Source of the DNA: Streptomyces sp. A 4/2
GTDB taxonomy: Bacteria > Actinomycetota > Actinomycetes > Streptomycetales > Streptomycetaceae
Assembly: GCF_940670765.1 (NCBI RefSeq)
Contig: NZ_CALNVW010000037.1
Span: 171,911 to 235,910 of the forward strand
Length of the DNA: 64,000 nucleotides
Reading direction: 5' to 3'
Shown: piece by piece, positions 7,991 through 16,579 of the stretch
How positions within the stretch are numbered: position 1 is the first letter of the stretch
How the letters are laid out: each line of letters opens with the position of its first letter
Notes under the pieces: generated by a model
What the model was told of the DNA's origin: nothing
What the model saw: only the letters and a program-made list of their open reading frames with translations
Databases searched by the model: none
Translations under genes and position numbers: made by a program

Positions 7991-8812
7991 CTACGCGGTG
8001 GCGCGCTCGACCGTGCGCGGGGCCAGGGCCGCGTTCTCCAGGACGTCGCGGAGGTGTTTCTCCACGACGGGGAGCACCTCGGCGACCGTGACCTCGCGGC
8101 CCAGTTCGTAGCTCAGTGAGGTCACGCCCGCGTCCCGGATGCCGCACGGCACGATCCTGTCGAACCAGGTGGTGTCCGGATTGCAGTTCAGCGCGAAGCC
8201 GTGCATGGTCACGCCCTTCGCGACGCGGATGCCCATGGCGGCGATCTTGCGGTCCTCGCGGCGCTGCCCCGCGTTGGACGGGGCGTACTCGGGGCCGTTC
8301 ATCCGCGGGTCGAACTCGTCGTCCTGGAGACGCGGGTCCAGATCCAGCGAGAGGCCGCCGGTCGACGAGAGTCGACCGCCGTCGGTCCCGTTCCGGCTCT
8401 CCGCCGGATCGCCCAGGACCCAGACGCCCGCACGGCCCTCGACCCGGCTGGTCTCGACGCCGAACTCCGCGCAGACGCGGATCAGCGCTTCCTCCAGGCG
8501 GCGCAGATGGGCGATGACGTCCACCGGGCGCGGCAGCTTCTGGATCGGGTAGCCGATCAGCTGGCCGTAGCCGTGCCAGGTGATCTTGCCGCCGCGGTCC
8601 ACGTCCACGACGGGGGTTCCGTCCAGGGGGCGCTCGCTGTCCGCCGTCCGCCTGCCCGCCGTGTAGACGGGCGGGTGCTCCAGGAACAGCACCGTGTCGG
8701 GGACCTCGTCGGCGAACCGGGCGGCGTGCACCTCGCGCTGCTTCTGCCAGGCCTCCTGGTACTCGACGGCCTCGTCGCCGAACCCCAGACGGACAAACCG
8801 CAGCTCGCTCAC
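7991..8812 (-). CDS. lipB: Octanoyl-[ACP]:protein N-octanoyltransferase
   Basis: 273 residues. Transfers octanoate from acyl carrier protein to lipoyl domains, the step before LipA. The family core is visible: FLEHPPVYTAGRR, GGKITWHGYGQLIGYPI, catalytic Lys189 in REDRKIAAMGIRV and catalytic Cys223 in RIVPCGI. A segment at about 135-187, rich in Asp, Gly and Ser, is inserted between RVEGRAGVWV and the RKIAAMGIR strand and makes the protein longer than the usual ~220-240 residues. The GTG at 8812 has GGGGAG upstream. It lies directly upstream of lipA. Confidence 0.96.
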   Translation of the reverse strand: MSELRFVRLGFGDEAVEYQEAWQKQREVHAARFADEVPDTVLFLEHPPVYTAGRRTADSERPLDGTPVVDVDRGGKITWHGYGQLIGYPIQKLPRPVDVIAHLRRLEEALIRVCAEFGVETSRVEGRAGVWVLGDPAESRNGTDGGRLSSTGGLSLDLDPRLQDDEFDPRMNGPEYAPSNAGQRREDRKIAAMGIRVAKGVTMHGFALNCNPDTTWFDRIVPCGIRDAGVTSLSYELGREVTVAEVLPVVEKHLRDVLENAALAPRTVERATA

Positions 8813-9035
8813 GGCAGCTCCCCTTCGCATACGGACATCGCACCCCGCAGGGGGTGCCACCCCAGCCACTGTACGACCGCTTCGAACGGCACCTAAGGGC
8901 GGGCAGAAACGACACCTCCTCACACGATCGGATGAACCCGGCGCGAAGGTGGCGGTACAGGCGGTTCGGCCCGCTAAATTCACGCCGTTCCATGAGGGCT
9001 GCTCCCGGCCCGGAAGGCAGGAGACCGCACAGCTG

Positions 9036-10508
9036 ATGACGGAACGAACCCCGCAGCGCACACCCAACCGCCAGCTCGCCGCGCTCATCGGCGAGGCTGG
9101 ATTCTCCAACGCGGGGCTGGCCAGAAGGGTGGACCAGCTCGGTCTTGAGCACGGTCTCGACCTGCGGTACGACAAGACCTCGGTGACCCGCTGGCTGCGC
9201 GGACAGCAGCCGCGCGGCACCACCCCCGCCCTGATCGCCGAGGTCTTCACCCGGCGCCTGGGCCGGCGGCTGTCCGCGCAGGACCTCGGACTCGACGCCT
9301 GCGCGCCGGTCTACGCCGGTCTGGAATTCGCCGGTACGCCCGAGGAGGCCGTCGACATCGTCAGCGGTCTCTGGCGCAAGGACTCCGGCAGTCACGCCGA
9401 ACTGCGCAAGATCGCGTTCACCCCGGCCGGACTCGTCGTGCCGAGCCGCGACTGGCTGATCGGCCGCCCCGACGACTGGGGTGCGCCGGGTTCGGCCGGT
9501 GGAGTGAGGCCGGTGCGCGGTGACCCGTCACCCGGCGGCGTACGGGCTGCCCTCCAGCCGCGCCCGACCGTGCCCCGCCAGCGGCAGACCGACCGCGCGC
9601 CGGGCCAGCGGGTCGGCGCCGGGGACATCGCGGCGCTGCGCGCGGTGGGGGAGCTGTTCCGCACGCTGGACCACGCGTACGGCGGCGGGCACGCCCGACA
9701 GGCACTCGTGCGCTATCTGGAGCACGAGGCGGAGCCGATGCTGCGCGGGTCGTACGGGGAGGCGACCGGGCGGCGGCTCTTCGCCGCCGCCGCCGATCTG
9801 ACCAGGCTGGCCGGCTGGACCTCGTACGACATCGCCGCGCATGGTCTCGCACAGCGGTACTTCGTCCAGGCGCTGCGCCTCTCGCAGGCCGCGGGCGACC
9901 GTGGGTACGGCTCCTACGTGCTGGTCACCATGAGCCGCCAGGCCGTCTACCTGGGCCACGGCCGCGAGGCGGTCCAGCTGGCGCGCGTCGCCCAGCAGGG
10001 GGTCGGGGCCGCGGCACCCCCGGTCGTCCAGGCGCTGCTGCACTCGGTCGAGGCGCGCGGGCACGGGGTGCTCGGCGAGGCGCGGGCCTGCACGGCCTCG
10101 CTCGTGCGGGCCGAGCGCGCGATGGAGGCCGTGCGGCCCGGCGACGAAGTGCCGCACTGGGCACGCTTCTTCGACGAGGCGCAGCTGGCCGACGAGTTCG
10201 GTCACTGCCACCGGGACCTCCAGCAGTACCGGCCCGCCGCGCAGTACGCCGAACGCTCCCTCCAGCTGCGCGCCCCCGCTTTCGCGCGCTCCCGGCTGTT
10301 CTGCCGGGTGGTGCTCGCCACGGCACGGCTGGGGCTCGGCGAGCTGGACCAGGCGTGCGCGCTGGGGGCCGAATCGGCGCAGCAGGCAGGGGAGATGAGG
10401 TCGGTGCGGGCGGTCGAGTACGTCCGGGACTTCGAGCGCCGGCTTGAGCCCTACCGGGACGCGGCGGCGGTACGGGGGTACCGCGACCGGGTCGCGGCGA
10501 TCGGCTGA
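9036..10508 (+). CDS. HTH-TPR regulatory protein (NsdA-like)
   Basis: 490 residues. The N-terminal 90 residues form a helix-turn-helix-like part (RQLAALIGEAGFSNAGLARR, then DKTSVTRWLRGQQPRGTTPA). A low-complexity Arg/Pro linker follows at about 140-190. The long C-terminal half is built of TPR-like helical pairs (LFRTLDHAYGGGHARQALVR, AHGLAQRYFVQALRLSQAAG, AQYAERSLQLRAPAFARSRL). This matches the Streptomyces family that includes the differentiation regulator NsdA, but I cannot say it is NsdA itself. The ATG at 9036 is preceded by GGCAGGAG at a somewhat long distance. It is divergent from lipB. Confidence 0.8.
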   Translation: MTERTPQRTPNRQLAALIGEAGFSNAGLARRVDQLGLEHGLDLRYDKTSVTRWLRGQQPRGTTPALIAEVFTRRLGRRLSAQDLGLDACAPVYAGLEFAGTPEEAVDIVSGLWRKDSGSHAELRKIAFTPAGLVVPSRDWLIGRPDDWGAPGSAGGVRPVRGDPSPGGVRAALQPRPTVPRQRQTDRAPGQRVGAGDIAALRAVGELFRTLDHAYGGGHARQALVRYLEHEAEPMLRGSYGEATGRRLFAAAADLTRLAGWTSYDIAAHGLAQRYFVQALRLSQAAGDRGYGSYVLVTMSRQAVYLGHGREAVQLARVAQQGVGAAAPPVVQALLHSVEARGHGVLGEARACTASLVRAERAMEAVRPGDEVPHWARFFDEAQLADEFGHCHRDLQQYRPAAQYAERSLQLRAPAFARSRLFCRVVLATARLGLGELDQACALGAESAQQAGEMRSVRAVEYVRDFERRLEPYRDAAAVRGYRDRVAAIG

Positions 10509-10574
10509 CCCCGGACGGAGCGCGCCGCGAAGGCCGGCCGTCGGCGTCGAGGCAGGCGGCCGGGCTTGCAGGTG

Positions 10575-11879
10575 TCACGCGGCCAGCGGCATCTCGTCCG
10601 TCGCGATGTCCGGTTTGATGCCGAAGTCCCGCATGACCTCCTGCGCGGCGCGACGGCCGGAGAGCAGCGCGCCCTGGACGGTGCTGGTGTCGCGGTGGTC
10701 GCCGCACACGTACAGCCCGGCGAGGAGCCGCACCGGGCGGCGCAGGTCGTGCGGCGGGGGCATCGCGGGGACCGCGTCGGGGGTGTGGTGGACGGCGAGC
10801 AGTTCCCAGTCGTCGGTCGGTGTGCCGTAGAGGGCGGCCAGTTGGCCGAGTACGGCGTGTTCCAGACCGGGGCGGGGAGTGCCCGGCACGGTCGAGGTGA
10901 TCAGCGCCCTGCCGTCGGGTGCCCGCGAGGGGTCGACCTCGCTCATGACGGCGGTGTGCGAGACCGGCCCCGAACGGTCGGCGTCCAGCAGCAGCGCCGG
11001 TTCCGCCAACGGGCTGCGCGGGGCCGTGTGGTGAAAGACCGTCACCGGATGGAAGTCCGGGACCCGCAGGCCGGGCAGGAGCCGTGCGGCGGAGCGGGCG
11101 TCGGTCGCGACGACGAGGGCACGGCAGCCGAGCCTGCCCAGCTCCTCGGTGGTGACCGAGCTGATGGAGGCCGAGGTCACGCGCACGCCCGTCCGCACCG
11201 TGCCCGGCGGCAGCGTCGCGGCCAGCCGCTCGGGCAGGGCGTCGGCGCCACCCGCGGGTACGCACAGCCGTCCGCGGGCGAAAGCCCGCAGCGCGAGGTC
11301 GGCGCACCGGCTCGATGTGGTGAGTCCGGGGTCGCACAGCAGCGCGGACAGCAGCGGCCTCAGGAACCCGGAGACGGTACGGGGCGGCAGCCCGCGGTTG
11401 CGGAGCGCGGCCGACGCGCTCTGCTCCGGGCGGGCCAGCAGCCGCTCCACCGGAGTGGCCGCCTGGCGGGTGAGCGCCACGCCGAGCCGGGCCTGGCCGA
11501 GTGTGCCGCCCATGGGGGCGCGCTGGGCGCTCCGCAGGGCGCGCGCGGCAGTGAGTGCGCCCCGCGTGCCCCCGGGCTCGCCCGCGCGGTGCAGACGGCC
11601 GTCGCTGTGCACGAGGACGCCGGGCGAGAACAGCTTGAGATCGACCTCGCCCAGACACGGCGCCCGGAGCAGCTCCGGGTACGAGGTGCTGAGCAGCCGT
11701 CCGACGCGGTCCAGGCGGAATCCGTCGATCCGCTCCGTGGACATCCGGCCGCCGGGACCGGGTGCGGCCTCCAGGACGCTGACGGATACTCCGGCGCTGG
11801 TCAGCCGATGAGCTGCGGAGAGCCCGGCGATCCCGGCCCCCACGATGACGACATCGGCATGGAATGCGGTGCTGCGCAC
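10575..11879 (-). CDS. FAD-dependent amine-oxidase/desaturase-type protein
   Basis: 434 residues. The N-terminal FAD-binding fold is clear: ADVVIVGAGIAGLSAAHRL with the GxGxxG motif, then an acidic residue ending the second strand in VSVLEAAPGPGGRM. The C-terminal FAD contact appears as LYVCGDHRDTSTVQGALLSG. The middle is typical of the amine oxidase, protoporphyrinogen oxidase and phytoene desaturase superfamily. The substrate is unknown, since no carotenoid, haem or amine genes lie nearby. The GTG at 11879 follows GGGGAGGGG. It runs convergent to the HTH-TPR gene with 66 bp between stops. Confidence 0.88.
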   Translation of the reverse strand: MRSTAFHADVVIVGAGIAGLSAAHRLTSAGVSVSVLEAAPGPGGRMSTERIDGFRLDRVGRLLSTSYPELLRAPCLGEVDLKLFSPGVLVHSDGRLHRAGEPGGTRGALTAARALRSAQRAPMGGTLGQARLGVALTRQAATPVERLLARPEQSASAALRNRGLPPRTVSGFLRPLLSALLCDPGLTTSSRCADLALRAFARGRLCVPAGGADALPERLAATLPPGTVRTGVRVTSASISSVTTEELGRLGCRALVVATDARSAARLLPGLRVPDFHPVTVFHHTAPRSPLAEPALLLDADRSGPVSHTAVMSEVDPSRAPDGRALITSTVPGTPRPGLEHAVLGQLAALYGTPTDDWELLAVHHTPDAVPAMPPPHDLRRPVRLLAGLYVCGDHRDTSTVQGALLSGRRAAQEVMRDFGIKPDIATDEMPLAA

Positions 11880-12109
11880 GTGCCCCTCCCCGAGGTCGGT
11901 GCTGCCGCGGAGTCTCGTGGAGGGCTGATTCCCCCAACGGGCCGCGGGAATGCCCTGGTTCGGGTCGAGCGTAGGGAGAGGCGCGGCGGCGGGCAGGCGC
12001 GCGGCGCGGGGGCACGGGGGCGTGGGGTCGCACGGGTGCGGGCCGCCCGGGGGAGCGGCCCGGCGAGGGCGATGCGCGGGGCTCCGCTCCGGGCCCCGGC
12101 GGCTGCTCC

Positions 12110-13015
12110 TCAGCCCCTCGTGACGCTGCCGGACGCCGCCCCGATCGCCTCGTCGATCCCCGGGAACGCGAATGTGAACCCCGACTCCAACAGCTGCCTC
12201 GGCAGCACCCGTTGGCTCGCCAGTACATCTCCCGCGAACTCGCCGAGCACGATCCGCAGGGCCGGTGCGGGCGCCGTGAACAGGGTGGGGCGGTGCAGTA
12301 CGCGGCCCATCGCCTCGGTCACCGCCCGGTTGGTCACCGGAGCGGGACCCGTCAGGTTCACCGGACCCGCCAGCGTCCCGGTGTCCAGGATGTGGCGGAG
12401 CGCCGCGACCTCGTCGTGCAGCGCGATGAAACTCCAGTACTGGTTTCCGTCGCCCATCCGGCCCCCCAGGCCCGCCCTGAACAGCGGGAAGAGCTTGCCC
12501 CAGGCTCCGCCCTCCTTGGCCACCACCAGCCCCGTACGGGCGAACACCGTACGGATGCCCGCCTCTTCGGCGGGGCGGGCGGCCTCCTCCCACTCGACGC
12601 AGAGGTCGGCCAGGAACCCGTCGCCGGGAGGCGCGCTCTCGTCGATCGCGCGGTCGCCCGTGTCCCCGTAGTAGCCCACCGCGCTGCCGCACAGCAGCAC
12701 CCGCGGGGGGACGTCCAGCGAGGCGACGGCCTCCGCGAGTGCCGCGTTGCCCAGGATCCGGCTGTCCCTGAGCGTCTTCTTGTAGGCATCCGTCCAGCGG
12801 TGGTCGCCCACCCCGGCCCCGGCCAGATTGACCACCGCGTCGCATCCGGCGAGGCCCGCGGTGTTCACGTAGCTCCGTTCGGGATCCCACTCCACCTCGT
12901 CCGCCGCGCGGGCGATGCGGCGGACCAGCCGGACCACCTCGTGCCCGTCGGCGCGCAGGGAGCGGTCCAGCGCCTTACCGATAAGTCCTGATGCTCCGGC
13001 GATCGCGATACGCAT
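12110..13015 (-). CDS. TIGR01777-family NAD(P)-dependent epimerase-like protein
   Basis: 301 residues. An extended short-chain dehydrogenase with the Rossmann start MRIAIAGASGLIGKALDRSL, then AVVNLAGAGVGDHRW, the active-site strand VLLCGSAVGYYGDTGD, and a C-terminal DUF1731-type end (RVLPRQLLESGFTFAFPGID). This set defines the TIGR01777 family (bacterial YfcH, plant SULA-like proteins), of unknown reaction. The GYYG sequence holds the YxxxK-region tyrosines in the usual place for the family. The ATG at 13015 gives the standard length. It is divergent from the acetyltransferase. Confidence 0.92.
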   Translation of the reverse strand: MRIAIAGASGLIGKALDRSLRADGHEVVRLVRRIARAADEVEWDPERSYVNTAGLAGCDAVVNLAGAGVGDHRWTDAYKKTLRDSRILGNAALAEAVASLDVPPRVLLCGSAVGYYGDTGDRAIDESAPPGDGFLADLCVEWEEAARPAEEAGIRTVFARTGLVVAKEGGAWGKLFPLFRAGLGGRMGDGNQYWSFIALHDEVAALRHILDTGTLAGPVNLTGPAPVTNRAVTEAMGRVLHRPTLFTAPAPALRIVLGEFAGDVLASQRVLPRQLLESGFTFAFPGIDEAIGAASGSVTRG

Positions 13016-13129
13016 GGCCTCATCCTCACCCATCGGGGCCGCGTGCGGGCGCCGGGACCCGGGGGAGTCAGGCTCCGGGAACGGTGGATCCCGGGCGGCG
13101 GTGAACGGCCCCGTGGCAGAGTGGCGCGC

Positions 13130-13627
13130 ATGTCCGATGCGTACATACGCGGTGCCGAACCCGCCGACGACGAAGCCCTCGGCGCTCTCGACCGCGCGAC
13201 CTGGTCGACCCTGCACGCCGTGGCGCCCCGGCCCCAGCCGCCGTACCCGCCCTTCTTCGACGAACGCCACGCACCCGAGGACCACCTCGTCGCCGAGCTG
13301 GTGGGCGAGATCGTGGGCTACATCCGGCTCGGGCACCCCACGCCGCTCAGCTGCAACGCGCATGTGCGCCAGATCCAGGGCCTCGCCGTCGCGCGGGCGG
13401 CCCGCGGCCACGGGGTCGGCAGGGCGCTGCTCAGGGGCGCGTGTACGGAGGCCGGCCGGCAGGGCGCGACCCGGATCACCCTGCGGGTGCTGGGCCACAA
13501 CACCCCGGCCCGCGCGCTCTACGCGGCGGAGGGCTTCGAGGTGGAGGGGGTGCTGCCGGGCGAGTTCTACCTGGCGGGCCGCTACGTCGACGACGTACTG
13601 ATGGGACGCAGCCTCACTCAGCGGTGA
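13130..13627 (+). CDS. GNAT-family N-acetyltransferase
   Basis: 165 residues. The acetyl-CoA-binding motif A is visible as IQGLAVARAARGHGVGRALL, which carries the RxxGxG/A signature, and motif B as LRVLGHNTPARALYAAEGFE. The ending (FYLAGRYVDDVLMGRSL) is typical of GNATs acting on small molecules or protein N-termini. The N-terminal part (PPYPPFFDERHAPEDHLVAE) gives no substrate hint. The ATG at 13130 starts just before the first strand. It lies 3' to 3' with the DUF4240 gene, with only 29 bp between the stops. Confidence 0.9.
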   Translation: MSDAYIRGAEPADDEALGALDRATWSTLHAVAPRPQPPYPPFFDERHAPEDHLVAELVGEIVGYIRLGHPTPLSCNAHVRQIQGLAVARAARGHGVGRALLRGACTEAGRQGATRITLRVLGHNTPARALYAAEGFEVEGVLPGEFYLAGRYVDDVLMGRSLTQR

Positions 13628-13656
13628 GCCCCCCTGCGCCCTGCGCCGAAAGGCCC

Positions 13657-14175
13657 CTATGAGCCGAAGCGTTCCCAGAGCCGCGGGTACCGCTGGGCGA
13701 GCGACTCGTCGTCGAAGTCGACAGGCGCGCCCTCCGGCTCGGTGGCCTGCGGCGGAATCCCCAGCTCGGGGGTCTCGGCCCCGGTGAGCTGTTCGTACGC
13801 CTCGTCGGCCGCGTACCCCAGATCCTCGCCGTCGCCGTCGATCTCCTCGTCGAAGTCGTCGAGCAGGTCGGCGAGCGCGTCGGGGTCGTGCAGCGCGCCC
13901 TCGAAGATCTCCCGGCCCTGGCCGATCAGCCAGCAGCGGAAGTAGTCGAAGGCGTCGTTGTCGGTCTCGCCGAGCAGGAGGGCCGCCGCGCCCCACAGGT
14001 CCCAGCGGTAGGCGCGGTTGTAGCGGGTCTCGAAGTACCGGGCGAACTCCAGCACCGACTCCGGGTCGAGCTGCAGCAATCTCTCGGTCAGCAGATCGGC
14101 ATGGTCCTCGGGGTCGCCCTCGGCGGCCGCGCGGGTGCTGTCGATGATCTCCCAGAACTCCGTCTCGTCCCTCAC
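13657..14175 (-). CDS. DUF4240 domain protein
   Basis: 172 residues, acidic. The N-terminus ETEFWEIIDSTRAAAEGDPE and the helical core ERLLQLDPESVLEFARYFET, then YRWDLWGAAALLLG and FDYFRCWLIGQGREIFEGAL, follow the DUF4240 pattern. That family is widespread in Streptomyces and its function is not known. The C-terminal third is rich in Asp/Glu and Pro. The GTG at 14175 was chosen because the domain begins immediately after it; no strong ribosome-binding site precedes it. Confidence 0.85.
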   Translation of the reverse strand: MRDETEFWEIIDSTRAAAEGDPEDHADLLTERLLQLDPESVLEFARYFETRYNRAYRWDLWGAAALLLGETDNDAFDYFRCWLIGQGREIFEGALHDPDALADLLDDFDEEIDGDGEDLGYAADEAYEQLTGAETPELGIPPQATEPEGAPVDFDDESLAQRYPRLWERFGS

Positions 14176-14339
14176 GCGTCCAGCATCGTCGGTGGCGCGT
14201 CCCGGCGCACGCGGAGCGCGAATGAGCGGCCCTCTTGTTACCAGGCGGTGTGACCGTCCGATGAAACGCGGTTGACGGGCCGGGCGATTCCGCGGAAATC
14301 CGGACGGAGGCTGTCGGGTATCAGTGCGACGGTGGCCGC

Positions 14340-15272
14340 ATGGAGACAGAGAAGCCGGAGAAGCCATTGACGGGACGAATCGCTCTGGTCGCGGGGGCCA
14401 CCCGAGGAGCGGGCCGGGCCATCGCCGTACAGCTGGGGGCCGCGGGTGCCACGGTGTACGCGACCGGCCGCACCACGCGTACGCAGCAGAGCGAGATGGG
14501 CCGGGCGGAGACCATCGAGGAGACGGCCGAGCTGATCACCGGCGCGGGCGGCCGGGCGTTCGCCGTGCGGACCGACCATCTGGAGCCGGACCAGGTACGT
14601 GCGCTGGTCGAACGGATCGACCGTGAACAGGGACGGCTGGACATCCTCGTCAACAACGTCTGGGGCGGCGACCATCTGACCGACTTCGGTACGGAGACGA
14701 AGATGTGGGACATGGCGCTGGACCGCGGACTGCGGATGCTGGACCTCGGAGTGAAGAGCCACATCGTCACCAGCAGCCTCGCCCTTCCCCTGCTGGTGCG
14801 GGAGCCGGGCGGCCTGGTGGTCGAAGTGACGGACGGGACGGCCGAGTTCAACCGTGCGTACCGGGAGAACTTCTACTTCGACCTGGCCAAGAACGCGCCG
14901 ATCAGGATGGCCTTCAACCTGTCGCACGAGCTGAAATCGGTGGGCGGCACGGCGGTCTGTGTCACCCCGGGCTTCCTGCGCTCGGAGGAGATGCTCGACC
15001 ACTTCGGTGTGACGGAGGAGACCTGGCGCGACGCGATCGCGCAGGATCCGCACTTCGCCATCGCGGAGTCCCCGGTGTTCGTGGGCCGGGCGGTCGCGGC
15101 GGTCGCCGCTGACGGGGAGCGGGCGCGGTGGAGCGGGCAGTCGCTGTCGAGTGGCGGGCTGGCGAAGGAGTACGGGTTCACCGACGCCGACGGGAGCCGG
15201 CCGGACGCGTGGGCCTACATCACGGAGGTGGCGATCGGCGGTGCGGACCGGTCGGTGGAGGAGTACCGGTAG
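14340..15272 (+). CDS. Short-chain dehydrogenase/reductase lacking the usual catalytic Tyr
   Basis: 310 residues. A Rossmann NAD(P)-binding start is clear (ALVAGATRGAGRAIAVQLGA, the TGxxxGxG-like GATRGAG), with the NNVWGG strand at about 105. The active-site region reads YRENFYFDLAKNAPIRM: Lys184 is present, but the residue four before it, normally the catalytic Tyr, is Phe180, with a Tyr at 179 instead. The usual catalytic Ser region reads VEVTDGTAEF. The protein has a long C-terminal extension after SLSSGGLAKEYGF, as in the DHRS1-like subgroup. It may be a non-classical or inactive member. It stands alone, downstream of the divergent DUF4240 gene. Confidence 0.88.
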   Translation: METEKPEKPLTGRIALVAGATRGAGRAIAVQLGAAGATVYATGRTTRTQQSEMGRAETIEETAELITGAGGRAFAVRTDHLEPDQVRALVERIDREQGRLDILVNNVWGGDHLTDFGTETKMWDMALDRGLRMLDLGVKSHIVTSSLALPLLVREPGGLVVEVTDGTAEFNRAYRENFYFDLAKNAPIRMAFNLSHELKSVGGTAVCVTPGFLRSEEMLDHFGVTEETWRDAIAQDPHFAIAESPVFVGRAVAAVAADGERARWSGQSLSSGGLAKEYGFTDADGSRPDAWAYITEVAIGGADRSVEEYR

Positions 15273-15335
15273 GTGCGGGTGCGGGTGCGGGTGCGGGTGC
15301 GGGTTGTGGGTTGTGGGTGCGGGTTGTGGGGGTGC
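15272..15335. repeat. GGTGCG hexamer tract
   Basis: Immediately after the SDR stop codon the sequence GGTGCG repeats about five times, then degenerates into GGTTGTGG and GGTGCGG copies. Such a simple-sequence tract is prone to length change by slippage. It lies in non-coding DNA. Confidence 0.85.
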
Positions 15336-15366
15336 CGCGTCGGAGTTTCCCTTCCCCGCCCCTTCC

Positions 15367-15430
15367 CGAACCGGGGCTCTGCCCCGGACCCCGACAGGTG
15401 TCCTCAATCGCCGGACGGGCTTGAAATGCG
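15367..15430. repeat. Streptomyces-type intergenic repeat (REP-like)
   Basis: GGGGCTCTGCCCCGGACCCC is followed by TCCTCAATCGCCGGACGGGC and TTGA. I recognise these two blocks, in this order, from many Streptomyces intergenic regions, where they recur as short dispersed elements. The first block can fold on itself (CCGGGGC with GCCCCGG). The recognition is from memory. Confidence 0.65.
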
Positions 15431-15474
15431 GGCTCGGAGTGCGGGCTTGAAATGCGTCGGCTCGTCCGCGCAGT

Positions 15475-16536
15475 TCACCCGTACAGTTCCGCCGACCGTC
15501 CCGCCGCTTCTACGAACCGCTCGCGCAGCTCCGGTGGATCCAGGACCTCCACCTCGGGCCCGAGGGCGAGCAGTTGCCCGTACGCCACCTCCAGGGACTC
15601 CACCGGGAGCACCAGCGTCACCCGGCCCGCCGGGTCGGCCGGGGCGGCGGTGGTGAGTGCCTGGCGGGCCGCCGAGCGGTCCGCCACGTACGGGAGCCTC
15701 GCCGCGCCCGATGGCGAGAGCCGCACCCGCACCTCGGCCCGGAGCAGCGACCGCGCGAACCCGGCGGCCCGCGCCTCCCAGAAGCCGGGCAGGTCGAAGT
15801 CCTCGTCGCGGACGAAGCGGTCGTCACCGTACGGCACCACCGCGGTGAAGCGGTCGATGCGGTAGACGCGGAACTCCGCGGAGTCCCCGGGAGGGCCGGG
15901 AGGCTCGGAGGTGCCGGAGTCTGCTGTGGATCCCGGACGGTCGGGGTTACCGGCGTTACCGGAGCCCCCGGCCGCGTGCGCGCAGACGTACCAGACGCCC
16001 GCCTTCAGCACGAGCCCGTACGGTTCCAGCGTCCGCTGCACCTCCGAGCCGTCCCGGCGGCGGTAGCGCGCGGAGATCCGCCGGTCGGCCCAGACGGCGT
16101 CGGCCAGCGCGGGCAGCAGCTCCGGGGTCGGCGGCTCCTGGTACCAGCCCGGAGCGTCCAGGTGGAAGCGCTGCGCCGCGGACGCCGGGGCGTCACGCAA
16201 GGAGGGGAGGAGGGCCGCGGACACTTTCAGCCGGGCGGCCGAAGCGGCGTCGCCCAGGCCCATCTCCCGCAGCGGGCCGGGCAGTCCGGAGAGGAAGAGC
16301 GCCTCGGCCTCGGTGCGGGCCAGGCCGGTCAGCCCGGTGCGGTACCCGCCGACCAGCCGGTAGCCACCGGCCCGGCCGCGCTCCGCGTACACGGGGACGC
16401 CCGCCGCCGAGAGGGCGAGGGCGTCCCGGGTGACGGTGCGCTCGGACACATCGAGCTCCTGCGCCAGCTCGGCCGCCTTCATCAGCGGCCGGGACTGGAG
16501 CAGGAGCACCATCTTGATCAGACGGGCAGCGCGCAT
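15475..16536 (-). CDS. YafY-type transcriptional regulator (HTH + WYL)
   Basis: 353 residues. The N-terminal winged helix of the HTH_11/DeoR type is MRAARLIKMVLLLQ, then LAQELDVSERTVTRDALALS and the GRAGGYRL wing at about 58-66. The WYL domain follows in the middle (RISARYRRRDG, LEPYGLVLKAGVWYVCAHA, FRVYRIDRFTAV). It is split by a Gly/Ser/Pro-rich insert at about 195-225. A WCX-like C-terminus ends the protein (VEVLDPPELRERFVEAAG). WYL regulators sense ligands such as nucleotides or nucleic acids. The ATG at 16536 is the start that keeps the HTH intact. No target gene is obvious. Confidence 0.9.
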   Translation of the reverse strand: MRAARLIKMVLLLQSRPLMKAAELAQELDVSERTVTRDALALSAAGVPVYAERGRAGGYRLVGGYRTGLTGLARTEAEALFLSGLPGPLREMGLGDAASAARLKVSAALLPSLRDAPASAAQRFHLDAPGWYQEPPTPELLPALADAVWADRRISARYRRRDGSEVQRTLEPYGLVLKAGVWYVCAHAAGGSGNAGNPDRPGSTADSGTSEPPGPPGDSAEFRVYRIDRFTAVVPYGDDRFVRDEDFDLPGFWEARAAGFARSLLRAEVRVRLSPSGAARLPYVADRSAARQALTTAAPADPAGRVTLVLPVESLEVAYGQLLALGPEVEVLDPPELRERFVEAAGRSAELYG

Positions 16537-16579
16537 GCCCCCCAGCATGCACGCCGCCACTGACAACGCCCCAGGGGCG

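Noticed and set aside
6885..9395. Single 836-codon frame covering lipA and more
   Set aside because: Only its last 317 codons match a protein (LipA); the upstream part is opposite-frame sequence over lipB.
12040..12110. GGGGCTCCGCTCCGGGCCCC stretch after the epimerase gene
   Set aside because: It resembles one block of the Streptomyces intergenic repeat but is too short and lacks the second block to call.
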